DNA of 46,021 bases from an uncultured Hyphomicrobiales bacterium (GTDB taxonomy: Bacteria > Pseudomonadota > Alphaproteobacteria > Rhizobiales > Devosiaceae), in contig CAIMLX010000196.1 in assembly GCA_903842455.1 (NCBI GenBank), positions 1-46,021 of the forward strand, read 5' to 3'. The stretch's first letter is position 1. The number at the start of each line of letters is the position of its first letter. A program made the position numbers and the translations under genes. A model generated the notes under the pieces. It saw nothing but the letters and a program-made list of their open reading frames with translations. It was not told where the DNA came from and made no database searches. This document shows positions 15,003 to 23,160 of the stretch, piece by piece.

Positions 15003-16037
15003 ATGTTCATTTTGAAATCGGGTGGCGTTGCCACCGCGATCGCCGCTATGATTTTGTCCGCCGCAACGGCCCCCGCCTTTGCCCAGGATGCTGACACCAC
15101 CACCTGCGGCACGGATCGACAGATCGATATCGCCGAGATGAGCTGGCCGTCCGCGGCAGCACTCGCGCGCATTCACGCGACGATTCTCGAAAAGGGCTAT
15201 GGCTGCAAGGTCGAGGTCGTTGCCGGTGATACCGTGCCGACGTCCTCGTCGATGCTGGCCCGCGGTACTCCGGCCATCGCTCCCGAGCTGTGGACGAGCG
15301 CCATCCAGGATCAGTGGGACCAGGCATCCACCGAGGGCAAGGTCGTTGAGCTGTCCAAGGCCATCACCGATGGCACCGTCGAAGGCTGGTTCATCCCGCG
15401 CTACACGCAGGAAGCCAACCCTGAACTGACGACCGTCGCGGCGGTGCTGGAGCATCCCGAGCTGTTCCCCGATCCCGAGGAATCCGGCAAGGGCCGCCTC
15501 TACTCCTGCCCGCCGGGCTGGGCCTGCGAGCTCTCCACGTCGGCGCTGTACGAGGCGCTCGACATGGAGGACAAGAACTGGAACCTGTTCTCGCCGGGTT
15601 CGGGTGGGGCGCTTGACGCCTCGATTGCCCGCGCCTTCACCCGCAGCCAGCCGATCCTGTTCTACTACTGGGGTCCGACCGCGATCCTGGGCAAGTACGA
15701 TGCCGTGCAGATCGACCTCGGCGAGGTCAAGCCGGAGATCTACGCCTGCAACACCGATCCTGACTGCACCGACGCGCCGCAGGTCACGGCATACCCGTCG
15801 TCGCCGGCCATCGTTGGCGCCGCTTCGTGGGTCAAGGACGAGGCGCCGCAGATTGCCGACTACTTCTCCAAGGTTGGCCTGACCAACGCCCAGATCAGCG
15901 CGCTGCTCGTCTATGGCGACGAGAACAAGGCTGATGCTGCCGCTACCGCCGAGAACTTCCTCAAGACGGAAGAAGCGGTGTGGACCGAGTGGGTCCCGGC
16001 CGATGTCGCCGAAAAGGTCAAGGCCAGCCTGGGCTGA
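15003..16037 (+). CDS. Glycine-betaine/choline-type ABC transporter, substrate-binding protein (OpuAC/ProX family)
   Basis: A 344-residue periplasmic binding protein. Signal peptide residues 1-27 end in APAFAQ. The mature part follows the OpuAC fold, with EMSWPSAAALARI at the start, PELWTSAIQDQW, and YYWGPTAILGKYD, aromatic residues of the kind that cage quaternary amines. Six cysteines in the mature chain (in TCGTD, YGCKV, YSCPP, WACEL, YACNT and PDCTD) could form three disulfides. ATG 15003 follows AAGGAGA. It is first in an operon with a permease and an ATPase. Ligand likely glycine betaine, proline betaine or choline; which one cannot be told. A hairpin after the gene probably keeps it more abundant than the membrane parts. 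Confidence 0.9.
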   Translation: MFILKSGGVATAIAAMILSAATAPAFAQDADTTTCGTDRQIDIAEMSWPSAAALARIHATILEKGYGCKVEVVAGDTVPTSSSMLARGTPAIAPELWTSAIQDQWDQASTEGKVVELSKAITDGTVEGWFIPRYTQEANPELTTVAAVLEHPELFPDPEESGKGRLYSCPPGWACELSTSALYEALDMEDKNWNLFSPGSGGALDASIARAFTRSQPILFYYWGPTAILGKYDAVQIDLGEVKPEIYACNTDPDCTDAPQVTAYPSSPAIVGAASWVKDEAPQIADYFSKVGLTNAQISALLVYGDENKADAAATAENFLKTEEAVWTEWVPADVAEKVKASLG

Positions 16038-16065
16038 GCCAGTCATCCAGGGAGGCGTAGCCGAG

Positions 16066-16092
16066 GGCGGCCGGGACAACCGGCCGCCTTCT
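16066..16092 (+). terminator. Hairpin between binding-protein and permease genes
   Basis: GGCGGCCGG (16066-16074) pairs with CCGGCCGCC (16080-16088), loop GACAA, then TTCTT. Partial termination or 3' protection of the binding-protein message is the usual role of such hairpins. Confidence 0.6.
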
Positions 16093-16146
16093 TGTATGTC
16101 ACCCCTGTCATGGCGCCACGGCGCCCGTGCGAAACGGAGACAGTGA

Positions 16147-17019
16147 TTGTTCCCGGAAATTATCGATACGCGGCCGTTGCGCCGCGCCATAGACGACAGC
16201 CTCACCTGGGTGGTCGCAAACTGGGGCGGGGCACTGGAAGCCGCCGCCTACCCGCTCCTCATGCTGCTGCGCGGCATCGAGGACTTCCTCGTTGCGGTGC
16301 CGTGGTGGGTCATCATCCTGGTGCTCGTTGGCGTCGCCTGGCTGGCGAGCCGGCGCTGGCAACTGCCGGCTCTGGTGCTGGGCGCCCTGCTGTTTCTCGG
16401 CGTGATGGACCTGTGGCGCGATGCCATGACGACCACCGCCCTGATGGTCGCCGCCACGCTGACCGCGGTGGTGGTCTCGATCCCCGTGGGCGTCTGGATG
16501 TCCCGGTCGACCCGCGTGCGCAACATGGTCGCGCCGGTGCTCGACCTCATGCAGACGCTGCCCAGCTTCGTCTACCTCATCCCGACCGTGATGATCTTCG
16601 GTCCGGGCAAGATTCCGGCGCTGCTGGCGACCATCGTCTACGCCGCGCCGCCGCTGGTACGGCTGACCGACCTGGGGCTGCGAAACGTCGACCCGGCCGT
16701 GATGGAAGCCACCCGCGCCTTCGGCGCTTCGCCGTCGCAGCGGCTGTTCGGCGTGCAGATTCCACTCGCCCTGCCCACCATCCTGGCGGGCGTCAACCAG
16801 ACGACCATGATGGCGCTCTCCATGGTGGTGATCGCGTCGATGATCGGCGCCGGTGGCCTCGGCTACCAGGTGCTGCAGGGCATTGGCCGTCTCGAGGTCA
16901 GCCGCGGCCTGTTCGCCGGGCTCGGTATCGTGGCGCTGGCCATCATCTTCGACCGGGTCACGCAGGCGTTCGGGCGGCAGTTGCAGAGCCGGGTCGGCGT
17001 ACAGGAGGCGGCACGATGA
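16147..17019 (+). CDS. Glycine-betaine-type ABC transporter permease (ProW/OpuAB family)
   Basis: A 290-residue inner-membrane permease with about six membrane segments. Segments are clear at PWWVIILVLVGVAWLA, LPALVLGALLFLGVMDLW and VAATLTAVVVSIPVGVWM. The cytoplasmic coupling loop reads EATRAFGASPSQRLFGVQIPLALPTILAGVNQ, the EAA-type motif that contacts the ATPase. The start is a TTG at 16147, eight bases after GGAGA; no ATG fits, since the next Met is about 37 residues in. Its stop overlaps the ATPase start in ATGA, so the two are translationally coupled. Confidence 0.92.
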   Translation: MFPEIIDTRPLRRAIDDSLTWVVANWGGALEAAAYPLLMLLRGIEDFLVAVPWWVIILVLVGVAWLASRRWQLPALVLGALLFLGVMDLWRDAMTTTALMVAATLTAVVVSIPVGVWMSRSTRVRNMVAPVLDLMQTLPSFVYLIPTVMIFGPGKIPALLATIVYAAPPLVRLTDLGLRNVDPAVMEATRAFGASPSQRLFGVQIPLALPTILAGVNQTTMMALSMVVIASMIGAGGLGYQVLQGIGRLEVSRGLFAGLGIVALAIIFDRVTQAFGRQLQSRVGVQEAAR

Positions 17020-18089
17020 GCCAGGTTTCACCCACAAGCGACATCGCGATCTCCCTCAAGGGGGTGACCAAGATCTTCGGCAGCGATCCGGAGCGCGCCC
17101 TCGACATGCTGCGGCGTGGCGTCGGCAAGACCGAGGTGCAGGCCGAGACCGGCAACGTGGTCGGCCTCGACGATGTGTCGCTGGCGATCGAGCGGGGCCA
17201 GATATTCGTGGTCATGGGCCTGTCGGGGTCGGGCAAATCGACGCTCATCCGGCACGTCAACCGCCTGATCGAGCCGACTTCGGGCGAGATCATAGTCGGC
17301 GGCGACAACGTGCTGGAGATGGACGATGCGGCGCTCCGCAAGTTCCGGCAGACCCGCATCGCCATGGTGTTCCAGAAGTTCGCGCTGATGCCGCACCGGT
17401 CGGTGATCGAGAACGTCGCCTACGGCCTCGAGATCCGCGGCGTACGGCGCGAGGAGCGGCTGGAGCGGGCAGCGAAATGGATCGAGATCGTGGGGCTGAA
17501 GGGCTACGAGAAGACGCGGCCGCGCCAGCTTTCGGGCGGTCAGCAGCAGCGTGTCGGGCTGGCCCGGGCGCTCGCCATGGACACCGACATCGTCTTGATG
17601 GACGAAGCGTTCTCGGCCCTCGACCCGCTGATCCGCGCGGGCATGCAGGAACAGTTGCTGGAACTGCAGCAGTCGCTGAACAAGACCATCCTGTTCATCA
17701 CCCATGACTTCGACGAGGCGCTGAAGATCGGCAACCGCATCGCCGTGCTGAAGGATGGCGCGGTGCAGCAGGTGGCGCATCCCGAAGAGATCGTGCTGAG
17801 GCCGGCCAACGCGCATATCGAGGAGTTCGTCCGCGATGTGAACAAGGCGCGCGCCATTCACGTGGGCACCATCATGGAGCGGGGCGCGTTCGAGGCCTGC
17901 GAACTGGCCGTGCCGGCGGGTGCGCGCTGCGAGGACGTGCTGCCGCTGTTCGCCGACCATCGGTGGGTCGGGGTCACCGGGGAATCGGGCGAGCAGATCG
18001 GTCGGCTCAGCGCCACGCAGGTGATCAAGGCACTGGCGCGCTACAGCGCAGCGCCGCCTGCTGCCGCGGTTGTGACTGAGGCGGCGTGA
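17016..18089 (+). CDS. Glycine-betaine-type ABC transporter ATP-binding protein (ProV family)
   Basis: A 357-residue ATPase. The Walker A is GLSGSGKST, the Q loop is in MVFQKFALMPHR, the signature is LSGGQQQRVGLARAL, the Walker B is IVLMDEAFSALDPL and the switch His is in ITHDFDEAL. The N-terminal insertion DPERALDMLRRGVGKTEVQAETG before the ATPase core is typical of ProV/OpuAA. After about residue 275 there is one short CBS-like region, weaker than the paired CBS domains of Escherichia coli ProV; in the family this part senses ionic strength. Gene order here is binding protein, permease, ATPase. Confidence 0.93.
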   Translation: MSQVSPTSDIAISLKGVTKIFGSDPERALDMLRRGVGKTEVQAETGNVVGLDDVSLAIERGQIFVVMGLSGSGKSTLIRHVNRLIEPTSGEIIVGGDNVLEMDDAALRKFRQTRIAMVFQKFALMPHRSVIENVAYGLEIRGVRREERLERAAKWIEIVGLKGYEKTRPRQLSGGQQQRVGLARALAMDTDIVLMDEAFSALDPLIRAGMQEQLLELQQSLNKTILFITHDFDEALKIGNRIAVLKDGAVQQVAHPEEIVLRPANAHIEEFVRDVNKARAIHVGTIMERGAFEACELAVPAGARCEDVLPLFADHRWVGVTGESGEQIGRLSATQVIKALARYSAAPPAAAVVTEAA

Positions 18090-18182
18090 TCGGATGGGCG
18101 GCGCAGGCTGGTTGCCCCTTCCATCCAGCGTCGCCCCTCCCTAGATTGGAGGAATAACTTCCCACCACCCGAGTACCCCCTT

Positions 18183-21101
18183 ATGTCCGAACATCCAGCC
18201 TTCGAACTCGTGCGCGAGCAGCATATCGCGGAGATCAGTTCGCTGGCCCGGCTCTATCGGCACAAGCAGACCGGGGCCGAGGTGCTGAGCCTCATCAACG
18301 AGGACGAGAACAAGGTGTTCGGCGTGACGCTGAAGACCCCGCCCGAGGATTCGACCGGTGTCGCCCACATCCTCGAGCACTCGGTGCTCTGCGGCTCGCG
18401 CAAGTATCCGGTGAAGAAGCCGTTCGTTGAGCTGCTGAAGGGGTCGCTGCATACCTTCCTCAACGCCATGACCTTCTCGGACAAGACCGCCTATCCGGTC
18501 GCCTCGCAGAACCTCAAGGACTTCTACAACCTCGTCGACGTCTATCTCGACGCGGTGTTCTTCCCGCTGATCTCCGAGGACACGTTCCGGCAGGAAGGCT
18601 GGCACTACGAGCTCGACAACACCCAGGGGCCGATGGTGTTCAAGGGCGTGGTGTTCAACGAGATGAAGGGCGCCTATTCGTCGGCATCGGCCATCCTCGG
18701 CAAGCTCAGCCAGCTGTCGCTCTACCCGGACACGACCTATGGCGTGAACTCGGGCGGCGACCCCAAGGCGATCCCCGATCTCACGTACGAATATTTCAAG
18801 AACTTCCATTCGAAGTACTATCACCCGTCCAACGCCCGCGTGGTGTTCTACGGCGATGACGATCCGGCCAAGCGCCTCGAAATGCTCGAGGAGTATTTCG
18901 GTCAGTTCGACCGCATCGACCCCAAGGCCGATATCGCCATCCAGCCGCGCTGGAGCGAGCCGCGCCAGCTGCACGAGACGTTCGCCGCGAGCGAAGCCGA
19001 GATCGGCAAGAAGACCGCCATGGTGTCGGTCAACTGGATGCTCGACGAGGTCACCGACCCCGAGCTGATGCTGGGCCTCAACGTGCTCGAATCCGTGCTG
19101 GTCGGCACCCCTGCGGCGCCGCTTCGCAAGGCGATGATCGATTCCGGCCTCGGCGAGGGCCTCACCGGTTCTGGCTTCGCCGACGGCATCCAGCAGCCCT
19201 ATTTCACCTTCGGCCTCAAGGGCATCGAGGACGATGCCGGCCCGAAGGTCGAGGCGCTGATCATCTCCGAGCTCGAAAAGCTCAGCGCCGAGGGCATCGA
19301 TCCGCTGACCATCGAGGCAGCGATGAACTCCGCCGAGTTCGCGCTGCGCGAGAACAACACCGGCTCGTTCCCGCGCGGTATCGCGCTGATGTTCCGCTCG
19401 CTGGGCACCTGGCTCTATGGCGGCGACCCGCTGGTGCCGCTCACCTTCGAGGCGCCGCTCACCGGCATCAAGGAGAAGCTGGCGCGCGGCGAAAAGTACT
19501 TCGAGAGCCTGATCAAGACCCACATTCTCGACAACCGCCACCGCACCACTGTGCTGCTCACCGCCGATCCGGCCAAGGCCGCGGCTGAAGCCGCCGAGGA
19601 GCGGGCCCGGCTCGATGCGGCGCGGTCGTCCCTCGATGCGGACGGCGTCGCCGAGGTCGCAAGGCAGACCGAGCACCTCAAGGCCCTGCAGGAAGCGACC
19701 GACACGCCCGAGGCGCTGTCGAAGATTCCGGCTCTGACGCTCGACGACCTGCCGCGCGCCAACAAGGCCATCCCGATTGCCAGGGAAGACCTCGAGGGCA
19801 TCGCCTTCTACACCCACGACCTCCCCACCAACGGCGTCATCTACCTCGACCTCGGCTTCGACCTGAAAGCCATCCCCGGGCGCCTGCTGCCCTACCTGCC
19901 GATCTTCACCCGGGCGCTGACACAGACGGGGACCAGCAAGGAAGACTTCGTCTCCCTCACCCAGCGCATCGGCCGCACCACCGGCGGCGTCGGCGCCTCG
20001 CGCTGGAGCTCCACTCGCCGCGATGGCGGCGGCACCGCCGCCTGGCTGTTCATGCGCGGCAAGGCCACCGCCGAGCATATCGGCGACCTGCTGGGCATCA
20101 TGGGCGACGTGCTCACCGATGCGCGCTTCGACCATCGCGAACGCATCAAGCAGATGGTGCTCGAATCCAAGGCCGGCTTCGAGAGCGGGCTGGCAGGCAG
20201 CGGCAACGGCATCGTCTCGATGCGCGTGCGGGCCGGCTTCACCGAGGCCGACTGGCTCAACGAGACGCTCGGTGGCGTCAGCTACTACTTCTTCCTCAAG
20301 GAGTTGGTGAAGGAGATCGACGCCGACTGGGCCAAGGTGCAGGCGGCGCTCGAGGAGATCCGCTCGCTGCTCATCGGCCGCAGTAACATGGTCGCCAACG
20401 TCACCGCCGACAGCTTCGCCATCGCCGCGCTACGGCCGGAACTGGCGAGCTTCGTCAAGGCCATGCCGACAGGGCAGGGCGCTTCGAGCGAGGGCTGGGG
20501 CTTTGCCCCCGGTCCGCTGTCTGAAGGGCTCACCTTCCCGGGCCAGGTCAACTATGTTGCCAAGGGCGCCAACCTCAAGGCGCTCGGCTTCGTTTCCACC
20601 GGCGCCACCGCCGTCGCCATCAAGCACCTCAACACCACCTACATGTGGGACAAGGTGCGCGTGCAGGGCGGCGCCTATGGCGGCTCGTCGGGGTTCGACC
20701 CGTTCGCCGGCACCTTTGCCTTCACCTCGTATCGCGACCCCAACCTCACAGAGACGCTCGATGTCTATGACGGCGCGGCGAAGTTCCTCGAAGCCGGCGT
20801 CGGCGAGCAGGACCTGGTGCGCTCGGTCATCGGCGTCATCGGCTCGGTCGATACCTACCGGCTGCCCGATGCGAAGGGCTTCACCTCGCTGATCTGGGAG
20901 TTGTCCGGCGATACCGACGAGGACCGGCAGCGCCGGCGCGAGGAAATTCTCGGGGCCAGTAACGCCGACTTCAAGGCGCTGGCCGAAGCCCTCAACAAGG
21001 TGGCGCAGCACGGCCAGGTGGTGGTGCTCGGGTCGGAAGGCGCGATCAAGGCGGCCAACGACGAGCGCGGCAACTTCCTCAAGGTTACCAAGGTGCTGTG
21101 A
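18183..21101 (+). CDS. M16C metalloprotease, presequence-protease (PreP) like
   Basis: A 972-residue zinc peptidase. The inverted zinc motif is HILEH with His62, Glu65 and His66; the third zinc ligand is probably Glu160 in FNEMKGAYS. The length, the NTLKG-like stretch LLKGSLHTFLNAMTFSDKTAYP, and the four-domain M16C layout match the PreP/Cym1 group, which degrades short unstructured peptides inside a closed chamber. No signal peptide, so cytoplasmic. Bacterial members probably clear peptides such as cleaved signal sequences. Its stop overlaps the trxC start in TGATG, indicating coupled expression. Confidence 0.93.
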   Translation: MSEHPAFELVREQHIAEISSLARLYRHKQTGAEVLSLINEDENKVFGVTLKTPPEDSTGVAHILEHSVLCGSRKYPVKKPFVELLKGSLHTFLNAMTFSDKTAYPVASQNLKDFYNLVDVYLDAVFFPLISEDTFRQEGWHYELDNTQGPMVFKGVVFNEMKGAYSSASAILGKLSQLSLYPDTTYGVNSGGDPKAIPDLTYEYFKNFHSKYYHPSNARVVFYGDDDPAKRLEMLEEYFGQFDRIDPKADIAIQPRWSEPRQLHETFAASEAEIGKKTAMVSVNWMLDEVTDPELMLGLNVLESVLVGTPAAPLRKAMIDSGLGEGLTGSGFADGIQQPYFTFGLKGIEDDAGPKVEALIISELEKLSAEGIDPLTIEAAMNSAEFALRENNTGSFPRGIALMFRSLGTWLYGGDPLVPLTFEAPLTGIKEKLARGEKYFESLIKTHILDNRHRTTVLLTADPAKAAAEAAEERARLDAARSSLDADGVAEVARQTEHLKALQEATDTPEALSKIPALTLDDLPRANKAIPIAREDLEGIAFYTHDLPTNGVIYLDLGFDLKAIPGRLLPYLPIFTRALTQTGTSKEDFVSLTQRIGRTTGGVGASRWSSTRRDGGGTAAWLFMRGKATAEHIGDLLGIMGDVLTDARFDHRERIKQMVLESKAGFESGLAGSGNGIVSMRVRAGFTEADWLNETLGGVSYYFFLKELVKEIDADWAKVQAALEEIRSLLIGRSNMVANVTADSFAIAALRPELASFVKAMPTGQGASSEGWGFAPGPLSEGLTFPGQVNYVAKGANLKALGFVSTGATAVAIKHLNTTYMWDKVRVQGGAYGGSSGFDPFAGTFAFTSYRDPNLTETLDVYDGAAKFLEAGVGEQDLVRSVIGVIGSVDTYRLPDAKGFTSLIWELSGDTDEDRQRRREEILGASNADFKALAEALNKVAQHGQVVVLGSEGAIKAANDERGNFLKVTKVL

Positions 21102-21538
21102 TGTCCGAACCGCGCATGATCGTCTGCCCGCATTGCGGGAGCACCAACCGGGTGGCCGGCGACAAGTCGCTGGCCGACGGCAAGTGCGGCAAGTGCCATG
21201 AAGCGCTCTTTGACGGTCATCCCGCCAATGTCGATGCGGCTACGTTCGACCGGCAGATCAGCCGGTCGGACGTGCCTGTCGTGGTGGATTTCTGGGCCGA
21301 CTGGTGCGGGCCGTGCCACATGATGGCGCCGTCGTTCGAGGCGGCGGCGCGCACGCTGGAGCCGCGGATGCGGTTCCTCAAGCTCGACACCGAAGCCAAT
21401 CCGCAGGTTGCGGCCCGCTACGACATCCGCGGCATCCCCAACCTCATCGTCTTCCGCCACGGCAAGGTCGTGGCGCAGAAGGCGGGGGCGATGGACGCGC
21501 GAACGCTGACCGCGTGGCTCGAGCAGTACGCGGGCTAG
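21101..21538 (+). CDS. trxC: Thioredoxin 2 with N-terminal zinc site
   Basis: A 145-residue thioredoxin. The N-terminal zinc-binding cysteines are Cys9, Cys12, Cys29 and Cys32 (CPHC and CGKC), as in TrxC. The active site is WCGPC with Cys69 and Cys72, and the cis-proline region is RGIPNLIVF. It reduces disulfides in cytoplasmic proteins and is tied to oxidative stress in the family. ATG 21101 overlaps the protease stop; an in-frame GTG at 21098 is less likely. It converges tightly on the next gene, with six bases between the stops. Confidence 0.95.
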   Translation: MSEPRMIVCPHCGSTNRVAGDKSLADGKCGKCHEALFDGHPANVDAATFDRQISRSDVPVVVDFWADWCGPCHMMAPSFEAAARTLEPRMRFLKLDTEANPQVAARYDIRGIPNLIVFRHGKVVAQKAGAMDARTLTAWLEQYAG

Positions 21539-21544
21539 CGCGCC

Positions 21545-22036
21545 TCAGCTCCCCGATGGGCCGCCGAACATGTCGCCGCGGTTGATCGGCGTATACCGCT
21601 TCTCGTCGGTCGCGTTCAGCGACGACAGGATGCGGCCGAGCAACCCGCCCTCCGGCTTGCCGGCATGGTCCTTGGTGAGTTGCACCAGGTAGGCCGAGGT
21701 CGCGTCGAGCCGGTTGGCCATCAGCCAGGCGATGCGGAAGGTCAGCTCGGGATCGGTCTTGAGGTACTGCTGTGCATCGCGGATCACCCGCACCGTCGTC
21801 GGCTTTTCGGCCTGCACCGTGGCGGTGTTCATCGTCCCGAGCACCACCGACATCTCGCCGATCAGTGCGCCGGGCGTGGCGACCGTAGCGATCCGCACGC
21901 CGTCGCGCTCCACGGCTAGTTGCCCGGACTCGAGGATGTAGAGGTCGCCCCCCTCGAAACCCTGCCCGATCAGGATTTCGCCTGCCGCATAGGTGCGGCT
22001 GGGGTGCGCGGCGGCGAGGGAAAGCAGGCTCTGCAT
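21545..22036 (-). CDS. Single-domain cyclic-nucleotide-binding protein
   Basis: A 163-residue protein with one cNMP-binding beta-roll: GEILIGQGFEGGDLYILESGQLAV, then TPGALIGEMSVVLGTMNTATVQAEKPTTVRVI. The phosphate-binding-cassette position is ALIGEMSVVLGTMNTATV, where the Arg that usually binds the phosphate (as in RSAT) is replaced by Asn-Thr. Binding of cAMP or cGMP is therefore doubtful. No helix-turn-helix follows; the C-terminal 50 residues are a helix and a loose tail. So it is not a CRP-type transcription factor. It probably works as a small regulatory partner, target unknown. ATG 22036 with GGAG upstream; divergent to the exonuclease-ligase operon. Confidence 0.8.
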   Translation of the reverse strand: MQSLLSLAAAHPSRTYAAGEILIGQGFEGGDLYILESGQLAVERDGVRIATVATPGALIGEMSVVLGTMNTATVQAEKPTTVRVIRDAQQYLKTDPELTFRIAWLMANRLDATSAYLVQLTKDHAGKPEGGLLGRILSSLNATDEKRYTPINRGDMFGGPSGS

Positions 22037-22158
22037 TATCAGCTCCGGTATGAATTTGGTCTGGCGACGGACTCTAGTGCGTCGAACTTGCCGCTACTAG
22101 TGTACCAAACGGACTTTTCGTGCGTTCAGCTTTACCGACTGACAGTATCCCGAGTGCC

Positions 22159-23160
22159 ATGGCCGCCCCGTTCCTTGATCGTGACCTCCGCGTCATCCCG
22201 ATCGACGCCTATATCGACCCGCCGCAACCGCGGGCCCGTGCGATCATCACGCATGGTCACGCCGACCACGCCCGCTCCGGCCACGGTGCGGTCCTCGCCA
22301 CGCCCGATACCATCGCCATCATGAAGGTGCGCTACGGCGAGGATTGCGCCGGGCAGTTTCAGGCGCTCGAATTCAACACGCCGCTCGTCGTCGACGACGT
22401 CACCATCACGCTGGTTCCCGCCGGCCATATCCTCGGCTCGGCACAGGTGGTGATGGAGCATCGCGGCCAGCGCATCGTCGTCACCGGGGACTACAAGCGG
22501 CTGCCCGACCGCACGGCGCAGACGTTCGAGCTGGCCGAATGCGACCTGCTGGTCACCGAGGCGACCTTCGGCCTCCCGGTGTTCCAGCACCCCAAGCCGC
22601 TCGATGAAATCGGCCGGCTGCTGCGCTCGGTCGAAACCTTCCCCGAGCGCTCGCACGTCATCGGCAGCTACGCACTCGGCAAGGCGCAGCGGGTGATTGC
22701 GCTGCTGCGCGACGCCGGCTGGGACGCGCCGATCTACCTGCACGGCGCCATGATCCGGCTCTGCGAACTCTATGTCGAGCGGGGCATTCCGCTTGGCGAT
22801 CTCCGGCCTTCGCTGGAGGTCAGCAAGGACGACCTCAAGGGCCAGATCATCATCGCCCCGCCCTCCGCCATCAAGGATCGCTGGAGCCGCCGGCTGCCCG
22901 ATCCGGTGCTGGCGGTGGCATCGGGCTGGATGAGCGTCAAGCAGCGGGCAAAGCAAGGCGGCGTCGAGCTGCCGCTGATCATCTCCGACCACGCCGACTG
23001 GAACGAACTGCGCCAGACCATCGCCGATACCCGGGCCAGCAAGGTGTGGGTGACGCATGGCCGCGAGGATGCGCTGGTCTATCACTGCCAGCAGCAGGGG
23101 CTCGAAGCCGAGCCGTTGCGAATCGAGGCCTACGAGGATGGCGAGGAGGAGGTGGAATGA
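22159..23160 (+). CDS. Ligase-associated DNA exonuclease, metallo-beta-lactamase / beta-CASP fold
   Basis: A 333-residue nuclease with the metal motif HGHADH (His32, His34, Asp36, His37), the later ligands in PAGHILGSAQ and VTGDYKR, and SDHADW near the C-terminus. It belongs to the beta-CASP-like exonucleases found next to ATP-dependent DNA ligases in many bacteria. In this family the role is processing DNA ends before sealing. ATG 22159 gives a standard N-terminus; an in-frame GTG at 22120 is the alternative. Its stop overlaps the ligase start in ATGA, so the two proteins are made together. Confidence 0.9.
   Translation: MAAPFLDRDLRVIPIDAYIDPPQPRARAIITHGHADHARSGHGAVLATPDTIAIMKVRYGEDCAGQFQALEFNTPLVVDDVTITLVPAGHILGSAQVVMEHRGQRIVVTGDYKRLPDRTAQTFELAECDLLVTEATFGLPVFQHPKPLDEIGRLLRSVETFPERSHVIGSYALGKAQRVIALLRDAGWDAPIYLHGAMIRLCELYVERGIPLGDLRPSLEVSKDDLKGQIIIAPPSAIKDRWSRRLPDPVLAVASGWMSVKQRAKQGGVELPLIISDHADWNELRQTIADTRASKVWVTHGREDALVYHCQQQGLEAEPLRIEAYEDGEEEVE

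Noticed and set aside
18141-20135. Minus-strand open frame of 664 codons
   Set aside because: Antisense to the M16C protease gene.
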